Assembly: GCA_964017125.1 (NCBI GenBank)
Contig: OZ024908.1
Coordinates: 66,589,440 to 66,653,439 of the forward strand
DNA length: 64,000 nt
Source of the DNA: Flabesymbios commensalis
Lineage: Eukaryota > Annelida > Polychaeta > Terebellida > Flabelligeridae
Direction of reading: 5' to 3'
Shown piece by piece: positions 21,103-30,052 of this stretch. The notes beneath the pieces are model-generated. The model had not been told where the DNA came from and did not search any database. It saw nothing but the letters and a program-made list of their open reading frames with translations. Positions within the stretch are counted from its first letter, which is position 1, and every line of letters begins with the position of its first letter. A program made the translations under genes and the position numbers.

Positions 21103-21507
21103 AATATTTGTATATTTAACCAAGAGACCAAAGGGTGTTTTTTCAATTTGAAATCATTTGAATACCATTATTATCTTTTTGCTCTTGCAGTGCGGTGTTC
21201 GACTTGTCGGTCCCTACCCGGTATGACTGGGCCGCCTAACTCATTTACTGCGCGAGGCCCAGTCACACTGACCGCCATTTTGTTTCCACAGCCAGCTGTG
21301 TAAAAACGACTTTCGGGCTGCCTAACAAACAACTCGGATGCCATGAAATTGATACGAATATTTTAAGTGCCTACGAAAACTAGGCCATTTCCAACAGATG
21401 TAAACTTTCAATCGAATTAGAACTATTACATTTAAAAATGGAGGTCACTGTGTCAGAGCCTTGCGATGTCATCAGGGTAGTCGGTCCCGGCGCTGAAAGG
21501 GTCAATG
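21103..21507 (-). mobile_element. T3 MITE interrupted by a TACCC-ended element
   Basis: T3 tail sequence (AAGAGACCAAAGGGTG, TTCAATTTGAAATCAT) leads to TTGCAGTGCGGTGTTCGAC. The T3 hairpin is then broken by a 265-bp insertion (21215-21479), and the T3 end GGCGCTGAAAGGGT follows. The insert is bordered by the direct duplication GTCGGTCCC (21206-21214 and 21480-21488) and has inverted ends TACCCGGTATGAC and, read inverted, TACCCTGATGACATC. A relative of the insert is at 33213-33302. Confidence 0.75.
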
Positions 21508-21760
21508 GAGCATCTGGTCAGTGAATCATGTTTGTTGAGCTAGCTATGCCAGCAGCCAGTGTCAGCCGGCTTGTGGACAGAGGCCAGTGAATTGTGGGTG
21601 TTCGGTCTGCTAATTACTTCAACCAAAGCCTATAGTTCTCACGTGGACGATTTGGAGGTGCAAGTACAATACTGTACAACTGTACAATCCTAGAACCGTA
21701 CGAATTTTCACGCGTATGCGAAAATAGTGCGATTCTATATAGTGTAACATGCACAGAACG
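21508..21760. other. Spacer, nothing recognised
   Basis: No feature supported. Confidence 0.4.
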
Positions 21761-21941
21761 CATGTCAGTATAACAATAGGGCCTATACTCATGATGCTCA
21801 GACGAGTGTGCGGGGCTCGTAAAGGTCGCATGACAGTCGCTCGCAGTCGCACTGAAATTGTCTGGCTCAGTGCGAATGCCGTGCGACTGCTGTGCGACTT
21901 TCGTGCGACCTCTACGAGTCCTCCATTGTTATACTGACATG
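21761..21941. mobile_element. 181-bp element with CATGTCAGTATAACAAT ends
   Basis: CATGTCAGTATAACAATAGG at the left and its complement ATTGTTATACTGACATG at the right bound an interior rich in GCGACT/AGTCGC-type repeats (AGTCGCTCGCAGTCGCACTG, GTGCGACTGCTGTGCGACTT). Directly abuts the family D foldback. Confidence 0.65.
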
Positions 21942-21942
21942 T

Positions 21943-22021
21943 CGTCGCCTCGAAGCTAAAGGATCCTATCTGCCACTCTAACGAATGTCAGATAGGATCC
22001 TTTAGCTCCGAGGCGACGATG
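21943..22021. mobile_element. Family D foldback
   Basis: CGTCGCCTCGAAGCTAAAGG pairs with its complement on the right, and ATCCTATCTG with CAGATAGGAT. The centre CCACTCTAACGAATGT is a decayed form of the family loop CACTTTACAAAGTG. Confidence 0.7.
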
Positions 22022-22293
22022 TGTTCTCGGCACACGCGGTACGGCCATGATTCAGCACAGCATTTGTATGAAATCCGGGAAATCTAAGGCTTCAAATTAA
22101 TGCATCCTGAACATGGGCGCTTTTATATTTCCTCGGGGGGGCACTGGACGGGGGGGGGGGGGGATTGTGCATGGGATACAAACGGTTGAGTCTTTACTTC
22201 AGACAGATTCCTATGAGACCAATGCGATTATTGCTAGCCGCATGGAAAATCATTTTGTTTTGAATAATCACAATGTGACATCACCAATAACAC
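22022..22293. other. Spacer with a poly-G run
   Basis: G-rich tract at 22133-22163 (about 7 G, then about 14 G). Otherwise nothing recognised. Confidence 0.4.
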
Positions 22294-22388
22294 GAACACG
22301 ATACGTTGAACCGATTCTGTATTAATATTGGAACGTCGCAGACGTTTCTCCAACGTTAAACCGGCATTAGATCAATGTATCGTGTTCA
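22294..22388. mobile_element. MITE-1 variant (GAACACGATAC ends)
   Basis: GAACACGATACGTTGAACC and the complementary outer arm ending GTATCGTGTTC, with the core TTGGAACGTC/GACGTTTCTCCAA. The outer arms carry ACACGATAC where other copies have ACACGAGGC, and the change is matched on both sides. Confidence 0.65.
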
Positions 22389-22779
22389 GTTTAAGGCAAA
22401 ACCGCTAATGAGTTTAAAAAAAACCATACGAAGTCCTAATGGACGCACATTACGATATGATGAATAAAGAGACCATCCCATTAACAATGATTAACACTTG
22501 GTCTGCTTAATTGTCAAAACAACATATTTCGTTCATTAGAAACTGACAATGCTAGCGCAATTTACAGCTTCAACTGACGATTATATTCATTTTTGAAAAA
22601 AATACATTTTTTAAATAGTTATTTGATGCAGACGTTAAATATATATCTATACTTATTACGGAAGCAATTAGTATTTCTGGTTACAAGAGAGTGAGTGCAG
22701 TATACTTTCACATCGATTTTTGTACTTTGTGGCAATATCACAGCAGCATGAAGCCCACGGAAGCGAATATTCTCTACTC
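22389..22779. other. Spacer with a decayed T4-type hairpin
   Basis: TTCGTTCATTAGAAACTGAC and GCAATTTACAGCTTCAACTG around GCTAGC (22528-22582). Nothing else recognised. Confidence 0.4.
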
Positions 22780-23028
22780 TTAACCCTTTCAGCGCGGGGA
22801 CCGTCTTTATACGTCAGAATCTGACGTATGTAGACGTCAGATTCTGACGTAAAAAGACGGTCCCCGCACTGTAAGAACTAAAATAGTTTTAATGGTGGTA
22901 GACTCACAACATATGTATTCAAATGACCCGGAAAAGGCTAACTGAGACATTTAGGATAATTTCAAATTTAAAACAACCCTTTAGTCTCCATGGTTTAAAC
23001 AAAAATAATTCAACGCTTTAAGGGTTAA
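22780..23028 (+). mobile_element. TTAA MITE T3, complete reference copy
   Basis: TTAA at 22780-22783, then CCCTTTCAGCGCGGGGACCG. A nested hairpin of GACGTCAGA-type repeats (22800-22870) closes with CGGTCCCCGCACTGTAAG. A unique tail follows: AATGGTGGTAGACTCACAAC, CTAACTGAGACATTTAG and TAGTCTCCATGGTTTA. The right end CAACGCTTTAAGGG is followed by TTAA at 23025-23028. At 249 bp this copy defines the family. Both ends are CCCTT/AAGGG next to TTAA, the pattern expected from piggyBac-type transposition. Confidence 0.85.
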
Positions 23029-23144
23029 TGATCCATCAGCTGAGGGGGGTTCTGTATGCATTTTTATGCGTACAGCAGTTTTTTTAATTACTACATCACC
23101 TGAAGGTAAAAAGTAGCGAGGGTAGACATGCCCTACCCCGACAA

Positions 23145-23665
23145 TAAGGTAGAAATCCAAGATGGCCGCCAAGATGGTCGCAACTAACATTATTGTAATA
23201 TATCTTCAATTCTATTGCCCATAAAAGTCTATCTTTATATCAACACCTACGTGCTTGATCAATAAACTGATGTGTAATGTGTTTCTTAAAAAAATAATCA
23301 AATAAGTATAATGTAGCATAGCTTAATAAGAGATAAATTCAAGATGGCCGACAAATAAACAATGATATCAAGGTGAGCTGTATTGTCAGTCCGACTGCAC
23401 AGGTTTTTGGTCAGGTCATTTTTATTGTTTTGTTAAAAAATATAATTAGATGTATTCAGATAAGTTATTTATCACAATTTATGATGAGAGATAAATCCAA
23501 AATGCCCATGGCTATCGCGATTTGCCTCCTTCTTCAATCCTGCTTTACATATTAGGCTTAGTTTGATATCTAGATCTGAGGTTTTACGACCAATGAAGTC
23601 ATTTGTAATGTTCTCATTTACGAAGTGAGGGATTAGTAAGACAAATAACCAAGATGGCCGCCAAA
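23145..23665. repeat. Diverged direct repeats with AAGATGGCCGCC
   Basis: AAATCCAAGATGGCCGCCAA (about 23154), AAATTCAAGATGGCCGACAA (about 23336), AAATCCAAAATGCCCATGG (about 23491) and AACCAAGATGGCCGCCAAAG (about 23648) recur at about 150-180 bp. Similar sequence lies at 44337 and 44677. An old tandem array or clustered repeat. Confidence 0.5.
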
Positions 23666-23754
23666 GTAATCACTAATTACAAGATTAGGCTGGATCTATA
23701 ATTATACAGCAAACAAAGAGTCTTTTTTTTTCCCCACATTTTTATCAGGTAAGT

Positions 23755-23800
23755 CCACAGCAAAAAGACGACACCCGTCGTGGGTCGTCTTTTTGTGTAG
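23755..23800. repeat. Hairpin AAAAAGACGAC
   Basis: CAAAAAGACGACACCCG pairs with CGTGGGTCGTCTTTTTG around T. Small isolated palindrome. Confidence 0.6.
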
Positions 23801-23808
23801 ACTGGCCT

Positions 23809-23999
23809 TTAACCCTTAAAGCGCTGAGTCAATTTGTAAAACACATCGCAACCAAAGGGTGTTTTTCAATTTAAATGTCTTAGTCAGCTCTTTCTGATTC
23901 TTTTGAATACCTATGTTATGGGTCTACGACCATTAGAAATATTTTTAATCTTACAGTGCGGGGATCGACTAAAGTCGACTCCCGTGCTGTAAGGGTTAA
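23809..23999 (-). mobile_element. TTAA MITE T3, internally shortened
   Basis: TTAA at 23809-23812, then CCCTTAAAGCGC. The tail is in reverse order (CAACCAAAGGGTGT, GAATACCTATGTTATGGGTC), followed by CAGTGCGGGGATCGACT directly joined to AAAGTCGACTCCCG, so the GACGTCAGA part of the hairpin is deleted. Right end TGTAAGGG and TTAA at 23996-23999. Confidence 0.8.
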
Positions 24000-24190
24000 G
24001 CCGCTAAGCGCGACTATAGTCGTTTTTAATCTGTTTTAGTAGTCGATAATATCACAGTTATTGGGAATGAAATGGGTCTTCGAGAATCAATATTAGCTAA
24101 TGTTTCGTCAACATATATGAGTAATTTTCACCCACTTTAAGTTATGGGGCGCGGTAGCGAGACACAACTTCAATTTAAATTGTATTTATT
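24000..24190 (-). mobile_element. TTAA MITE T1, abutting T3
   Basis: GCGACTATAGTCGTTTTTAA, CAGTTATTGGGAATGAAATG and TTTTCACCCACTTTAAGTTA with the partner arm GAGACACAACTTCAA. The right TTAA end is not clear. It shares the left TTAA with the T3 copy at 23809-23999. Confidence 0.65.
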
Positions 24191-24585
24191 ATATTTATTT
24201 AGCGCTGGTTTAATGTTTTAATTTCAAAGATTCTATATAGTAAAAATCATGTTTATATAGTAAACAGACGATAGAAAGCACTGCACACACCACATATGGA
24301 ACAGGATTCGAACCAAGCTCCAGTCTACAGAAAACTCAAATATGCCATAGCGGAAGCTTGAAACCAGGGAAAAATATTAATATCTAAAAATAGACTAACA
24401 TTGAATGATTCACTTAATAATCACCACGACGTGTTGTGGAAAACAATACTCTTCTATTTATACTGCTTTCGGTTCTCCGGTTCAAAAACTGTTCAAAGGG
24501 TCCATTGTGAATGTCGGTACACACATGTTCCTTGGTACACAGAAGGTCATGTGTACTTTTACGGTGTGGTTTTCTCAACTGGTGA
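24191..24585. other. Spacer, nothing recognised
   Basis: Overlapping open frames of 69-90 codons on both strands near 24401-24686 show no recognisable protein. Confidence 0.4.
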
Positions 24586-24706
24586 CGAGCCAGCGAACAC
24601 GAGGACTTGACCCTGGTTGGTGTTTCAATGTTGGACCAGCGCCGTAGGCGGTGGGCCAATATTGAAACAACATTGGGCCAAGTCATTGTGATTGCTGGAC
24701 ATGCTT
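24586..24706. mobile_element. MITE-1
   Basis: Left arm GCCAGCGAACACGAGGACTT, core GTTTCAATGTTGGACCAGCG with its partner arm around CGTAGG, right arm AAGTCATTGTGATTGCTGG. Clear outer ends. Confidence 0.75.
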
Positions 24707-24800
24707 AGAGCTTGTCTGGCAATGTGTTTTCCACCCTTCCTGTTCGATATGACTCATTGGATTACTCATGGGTGGATACTCTGAATTAGAGTGAGTTAAC

Positions 24801-25309
24801 GTGTCTGGGGGTGGTGTAATAGATGATCACTTATCATGTACCCTGTGTCTGGGGGTGGTCTAATAGATGATCACGTATCATGTACCCTGTGTCTGGGGGT
24901 GGTGTAATAGATGATCACTTATCATGTACCCTGTGTCTGTGGGTGGTCTAATAGATGATCACGTATCATGTACCCTGTGTCTGGGGGTGGTGTAATAGAT
25001 GATCACGTATCATGTACCCTGTGTCTGGGGGTGGTGTAATAGATGATCACGTATCATGTACCCTGTGTCTGGGGGTGGTGTAATAGATGATCACTTATCA
25101 TGTACCCTGTGTCTGTGGGTGGTCTAATAGATGATCACGTATCATGTACCCTGTGTCTGGGGGTGGTCTAATAGATGATCACGTATCATGTACCCTGTGT
25201 CTGGGGGTGGTGTAATAGATGATCACTTATCATGTACCCTGTGTCTGTGGGTGGTCTAATAGATGATCACCTATCATGTACCCTGTGTCTGGGGGTGGTG
25301 TTATAGATG
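24801..25309. repeat. 44-bp minisatellite, 11.6 units
   Basis: Eleven whole units of exactly 44 bp (GTGTCTGGGGGTGGTGTAAT ... ATCATGTACCCT) and a partial twelfth. Three variable sites (GGGGG/GTGGG, GTGTAA/GTCTAA, CACTT/CACGT) are not random: units 3-4, 7-8 and 10-11 show the same pair of types. Each unit contains the near-palindrome ATGATCACNTATCAT. Confidence 0.95.
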
Positions 25310-25786
25310 GCTAGAAATGTGTATCCACTTGAAATTGTTAAGGGAGAGTACGATAAATTATGAGTGCGATATGAGAGAGAGAGACGCAATCTCAAGCAGG
25401 TGAAAATAGAGGCTATATATAACTTGGTGCTCTAAAAGGTAATCTATTCTTCTATGATGTTCTATAGTGTTCTGCATCTCACAGTATACAACAATGGGCC
25501 AGAGTATTATTCGATAATGTAGCCCCATCACAATGAGTGTGGAGTGCTTTGCAATTTCTTTGTGGAAACTTTTTACACAAAGATTCATACTAATGCAGGC
25601 TCTCTATATACGTTATGTCTTCCCTGTAATATAATGGAAACTGTTCGTGTAGGACGTCCATTAGTTGTGGGGTTTTTCGCTTTGTCACTTGTAGCAGGAT
25701 CTTTACAATTGTATTTCTCAGAATTATTTGTTTTAAATCCAAAGAGCGTACAAATTTAGGATAATAAATTACTGCACCTATCGTAT
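25310..25786. other. Spacer, nothing recognised
   Basis: No feature supported. Confidence 0.4.
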
Positions 25787-26057
25787 TTAACTCATTCAGT
25801 CTTTAGACGTCAGAATCTGACGTTTAAAAGACGGTCCCCGCACTGAATGTATTAAAATATGTATAGTGGCCGTAGTATGTAAATGAAACGAAAAATGAAA
25901 TGAATCGGGCTTTAGTCCACCTTTCGTGCACATATAGGCTAAACTGGGCCAGGAAAACCTTCTGAGGATGAAACGAAAAGAGCTAACTAAGACATTTATG
26001 ATGATTTCGAAATAAAAAAACACCGTTGGTTTCATTGGTTTATAGAACAAATTTTAA
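25787..26057 (+). mobile_element. T3 MITE carrying a retroposon insertion
   Basis: TTAA at 25787-25790, a decayed left end (CTCATTCAG), half of the GACGTCAGA hairpin, CGGTCCCCGCACTGAATG, then the T3 tail. The tail is split at 25894 by a 73-bp insert (25895-25967) flanked by the direct duplication ATGAAACGAAAA (25883-25894 and 25968-25979). The insert is the (ATTC)-tailed retroposon end also seen at 711-857, with only about two tail units. Right TTAA at 26054-26057. Confidence 0.8.
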
Positions 26058-26312
26058 CCCTTTAAGCCCTTACGATGCATTAGAGCATTATTTTAAATCC
26101 CTGAAAACATACTTAATGTTCTTACAACCAAGTGTTTTAGAAAGAAAATGTCCTTGAAAGTGGTTTACCAATACATGGCAATTTTCTTTATTTTTCCACC
26201 CACTTCGAATCATCTTCATCCACTACCCGGTACAAGTCGAGAATTGCGACAGCAATTCGCGGATTGTGGTGGATGAAGATGACAATGGTAAATTCAGGCC
26301 TGAAAAGGTTAA
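26054..26312. mobile_element. TTAA MITE T4 variant (GATGAAGATG hairpin)
   Basis: TTAA at 26054-26057 then CCCTTTAAGCCC; the right end CTGAAAAGG is followed by TTAA at 26309-26312. The hairpin (26209-26283) pairs CATCTTCATCCACTAC with GTGGTGGATGAAGATG around a loop containing GAATTGCGACAGCAATTC. It shares its left TTAA with the preceding T3. Confidence 0.7.
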
Positions 26313-26920
26313 GCGACTCCTGCACTGTATCTGGATGGTCAAGAAAAACTACCAAACCCAACACATTGGCCATGGTAATTTGATTAATTGTTATGTTTTT
26401 TAGTTACATAATAATTGTTGTCTTTGTTATTGACTCAGGTCATATTATTAATATATTATGTTTCCGGAGATATAGTTTATAAAGCTAACCTGACAATTCA
26501 TCTTTTGTATGTAAAGCCACGTGTACATATTACCTGCATGTACGTAAAAATATGTACTAGAAACAGAATGAACATTATTTTTTAAAAATATGAGATATGT
26601 TAAGTGAGAGTCATCCTGGCAAAAAATGCCACACATTTATATTTTGTATTATTCTGTATTATATTTTGTTTGCCAAAAAAAAATTGTTTGTCTGTCTGTC
26701 TGTTACTTTGGCCATCAATTTCACTATATACTATTACATAACGTGTGTTCGGGCGGGTAATGCGCTATCTCAATGCCATGTTTGTATCATTTGAGCCTTA
26801 TTTGTGACATGTACGCCCTCGTGGCTCTGTCTCGGGGTAAAATGACCCTGGTATGGGGCTCAAATGTCACAGGTCGGACCACAAATTAAAACACTGCGAT
26901 CCAGGTACAAACCTCTGACA
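26313..26920. other. Spacer with a weak inverted repeat
   Basis: A GTCT microsatellite stub (26690-26702) and CATTTGAGCC opposite GGCTCAAATG (26788-26866). Nothing else recognised. Confidence 0.4.
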
Positions 26921-27003
26921 TGTCGTCCCTTTGGATATGAAAGGGTGTACCTGATACTTTACAAAGTGGCACGTACACCTCCTCATATCCAAAGGGGCGA
27001 TAT
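26921..27003. mobile_element. Family D foldback
   Basis: TGTCGTCCCTTTGGATATGA pairs with TCATATCCAAAGGGGCGATA; the inner arm GGGTGTACCTG opposes the mismatched GTACACCTCC. The loop ATACTTTACAAAGTGGCA matches the family loop. Confidence 0.75.
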
Positions 27004-27265
27004 ATATTATATATTCGCCGCTACGGAATGACCTCGTTTAAAGCTAACCATGTAGTATCATGATAAATACGCTCATGTGGGAAGTGGGCATAAATAATCG
27101 ATCAAAAATGTATAAGTACTATAACTCATGTGGGCCTAATGTTAGCGTGAATATTGGCAATATCCAGAAGTGGGTCAGGGGTCATTGTATTCATCTGATA
27201 CTAAAACACACATTTTCTCATATAATAACACAAGATAATCCTGATAATGTCCAATCAGGTTTAAA

Positions 27266-27331
27266 TGAATTTTACACCTCGGCGGTACAACCTGCTCGAG
27301 CAAGTCTAATCTGGTGATTGGCTGTAGCTGT
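27266..27331 (+). repeat. Segment also present inverted at 36745-36815
   Basis: TTACACCTCGGCGGTACAAC and GCAAGTCTAATCTGGTGATT are the approximate reverse complement of sequence at 36755-36815. In both places a T1 MITE begins at the next TTAA, so a larger duplicated block is likely. Confidence 0.55.
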
Positions 27332-27527
27332 TTAACCCTTAGAACGTTAATTTATAGAATTTTATTTTTATTTTTTTACCCACTTGAAGTTGTGTCTCGC
27401 TACCGCGTGCCACGACTTCAGGTGGGTGAAAAATACTACCATCTGTACAATTCGAATCAAAACATTATGTCAGTCTAAACATAAAATGCAAAATTTCTCC
27501 TTCAAATTGTCTTGCTTAGAAGGTTAA
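27332..27527 (+). mobile_element. TTAA MITE T1, shortened
   Basis: TTAA at 27332-27335, CCCTTAGAACGTTAATTTAT, then the hairpin TTTACCCACTTGAAGTTGTG with its partner CCACGACTTCAGGTGGGTGA. The right end AGAAGG is followed by TTAA at 27524-27527. Confidence 0.75.
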
Positions 27528-27559
27528 ATAAATAGGCTAAAATGGACGCAACTACCACG

Positions 27560-28018
27560 TTAACCCTTAAAACGCTCAGTTAATTTTGTATAAATGATAG
27601 AGACCAAAGGGTTTATTTCAATTTGAAATCATTATAAATGTTTTAGTTCGCTCTTTCTGGTTCATTTAAATACCTATGTTATGGGTCTACGGCAATTAGA
27701 ACTATTTTACTCTTACAGTGTGGCGATGGACTTTAGTCGTCAGAATCTGACGTCTACAGACGTCAGATTCTGACGACTGAAGTAGATCCCCGCGCTTGTA
27801 TAAACCATGGAGACCAAAGGGTTTTTTTCAATTTGAAATCATCATAAATGTCTTAAGTCAGCTGTGTCAGGTTCATTTGAATACCTATGTTATGGGTCTA
27901 CGGCAATTATAATTTTTTAACTCTTTCAGTGCGGGGATCGAGTTTAGACGTCAGAATCTGACGTCTATAGAAGTCAGATTCTGACGTCTGAAGACGGTTC
28001 CCGCGTTGAAAGGGTTGA
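27560..28018 (-). mobile_element. Two T3 MITEs in tandem
   Basis: First copy: TTAA 27560-27563, CCCTTAAAACGC, reversed tail, hairpin with GACGTCTACAGACGTC centre, ending GATCCCCGCGCTTGTA near 27797. The second begins directly with tail sequence (ACCATGGAGACCAAAGGGTT), lacks the CCCTT left end, and finishes CGCGTTGAAAGGGTTGATTA near 28018. The lost boundary suggests unequal exchange or a tandem insertion. Confidence 0.75.
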
Positions 28019-28204
28019 TTAAATATTATGCACTATTACGGATCCACATGTATGGACACATGAGGTGGTTTGGAAATCATAGATTAGGAATCAGTGATTA
28101 TAAATCCATTCTAATTGTTTATAGCCAAACTGCTAATGAAAGCATATTCACTGTTTATAAACACTGTTTATAAATCCGTGATAAACATCAAGACCAGATC
28201 AATC

Positions 28205-28680
28205 TTAATCCTTTCCCCGCTCAGCAAGACTCTGGTCGTTTTATGTCTGTTTTAATAGCAGGTTAAACATGGTAAATAACAGTTATTGGGAATGGGATGA
28301 GTGTTTCAACATCAAGATTTGTAAATAGCTGGTCTCAAATCAAACAAATAATTTAAATGCGAGTAAAGTTCACTCACGTAAAATTTTAGATCGCGTAGCG
28401 AGACCCATCTTAACCCTTTAACCGTCAAATTATTCAATCTGAATTTTCACCCACTTGAAGCTGTGTCTCGCTGACGCGATCCACAACTTCAAGTGAGTGA
28501 AAATTACTCAGATTTGACAAAATGGAGGTCAACTGTGTTCAAATATTGCTGATTGATGTCACATTTTATCTTTAACAAGTTTAAAAGGTGGTACTTAATG
28601 TGCTAATAAAAAATGAATCCGAATATATGCGGCACCGGCGGTTAAAGGGTTAACGTGGGTGAAAATTTAAATTATAACTT
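28205..28680 (-). mobile_element. T1 MITE interrupted by a T2 MITE
   Basis: T1 in reverse order: CTCAGCAAGACTCTGGTCGT, AACAGTTATTGGGAATGGGA, then the hairpin arm GCGAGACCCATCTTAA. After the T2 insert the arm resumes as TTAACGTGGGTGAAAATTTA. Removing the insert and one TTAA restores an arm that pairs with a normal T1 stem. Confidence 0.8.
28410..28653 (+). mobile_element. TTAA MITE T2, complete, nested in T1
   Basis: TTAA 28410-28413, CCCTTTAACCGTCAAATTAT; the hairpin TTCACCCACTTGAAGCTGTG pairs with CCACAACTTCAAGTGAGTGA around CTCGCTGACGCG. Tail CAAAATGGAGGTCAACTGTG, GCACCGGCGGTTAAAGGG, then TTAA 28650-28653. T2 shares the T1 hairpin but has its own ends and tail. Confidence 0.9.
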
Positions 28681-28830
28681 TTCTTTTGATACACGCTTTT
28701 CGATTGTGTTCCATAAGTCCAGAAATTTACCTTCGAAAATTAATATTTATATAAAACTGGCAAAATATTTATCTTTAATCTGCAATCCCGGTCCCGCATA
28801 ACTGGAAAATACGAGTGAATCAATTAGTCC

Positions 28831-29066
28831 TTAACCCTTTCAGCGCGGGGACTTTATACGTCCGAATCTGACATCTGTAGACGTCAGATTCTGACATCTA
28901 AAGTCGACCCCTGCATTGAAAAAATAAAATAAATTATAACGGTCGTACACCCATAACATGGGTATTTAAATGAAGCAGAATAACTAAGACATTTATAATG
29001 ACTTCAATTTGAAAAAAAAACTTTGATCTCCAGGGTTTATACAAAAATATATCAGCGTTGTGAGTG
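28831..29066 (+). mobile_element. TTAA MITE T3
   Basis: TTAA 28831-28834, CCCTTTCAGCGCGGGGACTT, a slightly shortened GACGTCAGA hairpin, GACCCCTGCATTGAA, and the full tail (AACGGTCGTACACCCATAAC, TATATCAGCGTTGTGAG). The right TTAA has decayed. Confidence 0.8.
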
Positions 29067-29177
29067 CTGATAGGTGACCTGTGATATTTCTTTTATTAGT
29101 GACAGGCATTGACCTAGGAACGATATTGATGGCATTACAAATGTTCACATCAAACAGGTGGCCATGAGAAATTAACG

Positions 29178-29345
29178 CTTCGGTGCACAATAAGCAGATA
29201 TATAGGGAACCGCTATGTTAAGAAAATCGCTTCAGTGCGCACAATGTACCGGTATATTAAATCATCGCTTCGGTGAATAAAAGGTGCCGCTATGTCAAAA
29301 TAATCACTTCGGTGCACAAAAGGAGATGTTATATTAAGAGGCATA
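29178..29345. repeat. Diverged tandem repeat, about 50 bp, four units
   Basis: TCGCTTCGGTGCACAA-type phrases recur near 29178, 29230, 29266 and 29304, each followed by AGGTGCCGCTATGTNAA-type sequence. A half family-G copy (CATACAAAGCCAAAATGCAG) lies near 29456. Confidence 0.6.
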
Positions 29346-29590
29346 TTGAAAAGAAAGATTATACATCGAGTTCACCGTTGAAGCTTCATGCAGACAACCG
29401 TGTTATACACGTGTGAACGCATTATAGTACTATATTACTCAACTTATCTACTCTGCCATACAAAGCCAAAATGCAGTATTTGCTCATTCAAATCCTGTCC
29501 CTGGCGGTGTGAGGTCGACCACGCTACACTCGATCACGTTTGCTGGCCCACCATTCATACAGTATTGGGCAGTGTGATAGCTGATTAGTG

Positions 29591-29990
29591 GCCTACTCCC
29601 ACAAACACGACACGTTTACCCAATGCTGGGATAATGTTGGCACAGCGTCGTAGACGGTGGGCCACCATTAGCCCAGCATTAGGTCAACGTGTTGTGTTTG
29701 CTGGGAGCTGTGGGTGGTTGGATGGTATTGACCATAGAATATCACAGATCGTGTTGTAGCTTGCAGCCCCACCCCAACATTTAGGGCTATGCAAGACGTT
29801 GACCTGGTGTTGATTTGATGTCGCAGACGGTGAGCCAACATTATATCAACACTGGGTTAACGTCTCGTGTTTTCTGGGACACATTCGTGATCTCTATCCC
29901 AGCAAACACGAGACGCTCACCCAATATTAGAACAATGTTGGCCCTCCGTCTGCGACGCTATCCCATCATTTAGGTGAACGTCTCGTGATC
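29591..29990. mobile_element. Three MITE-1 copies in a row
   Basis: 29591-29712: CCCACAAACACGACACGTTT to the complementary GTTGTGTTTGCTGGGA end, loop CGTAGAC. 29786-29881: left arm damaged (AAGACGTTGACCTGGTGTTG), right arm ends GTCTCGTGTTTTCTGGGA. 29896-29985: CCCAGCAAACACGAGACGCT to a right arm GAACGTCTCGTG lacking the last bases. Different arm sequences, so three separate insertions and not one array. Confidence 0.75.
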
Positions 29991-30052
29991 TGTTTATAAT
30001 CGGACCTTCCCCATGTGCCCTTATTTATATTGTCGTGCCCCTAGTGTATTAC

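Noticed and set aside
23145-23665. YY1-type binding sites (AAGATGGCCGCC)
   Set aside because: The word differs from the YY1 consensus AAGATGGCGGC and occurs as part of a diverged repeat, so repeat ancestry explains it.
24801-25309. CRISPR-like regular array
   Set aside because: Units are contiguous 44-bp repeats without variable spacers, and the sequence is plainly eukaryotic.
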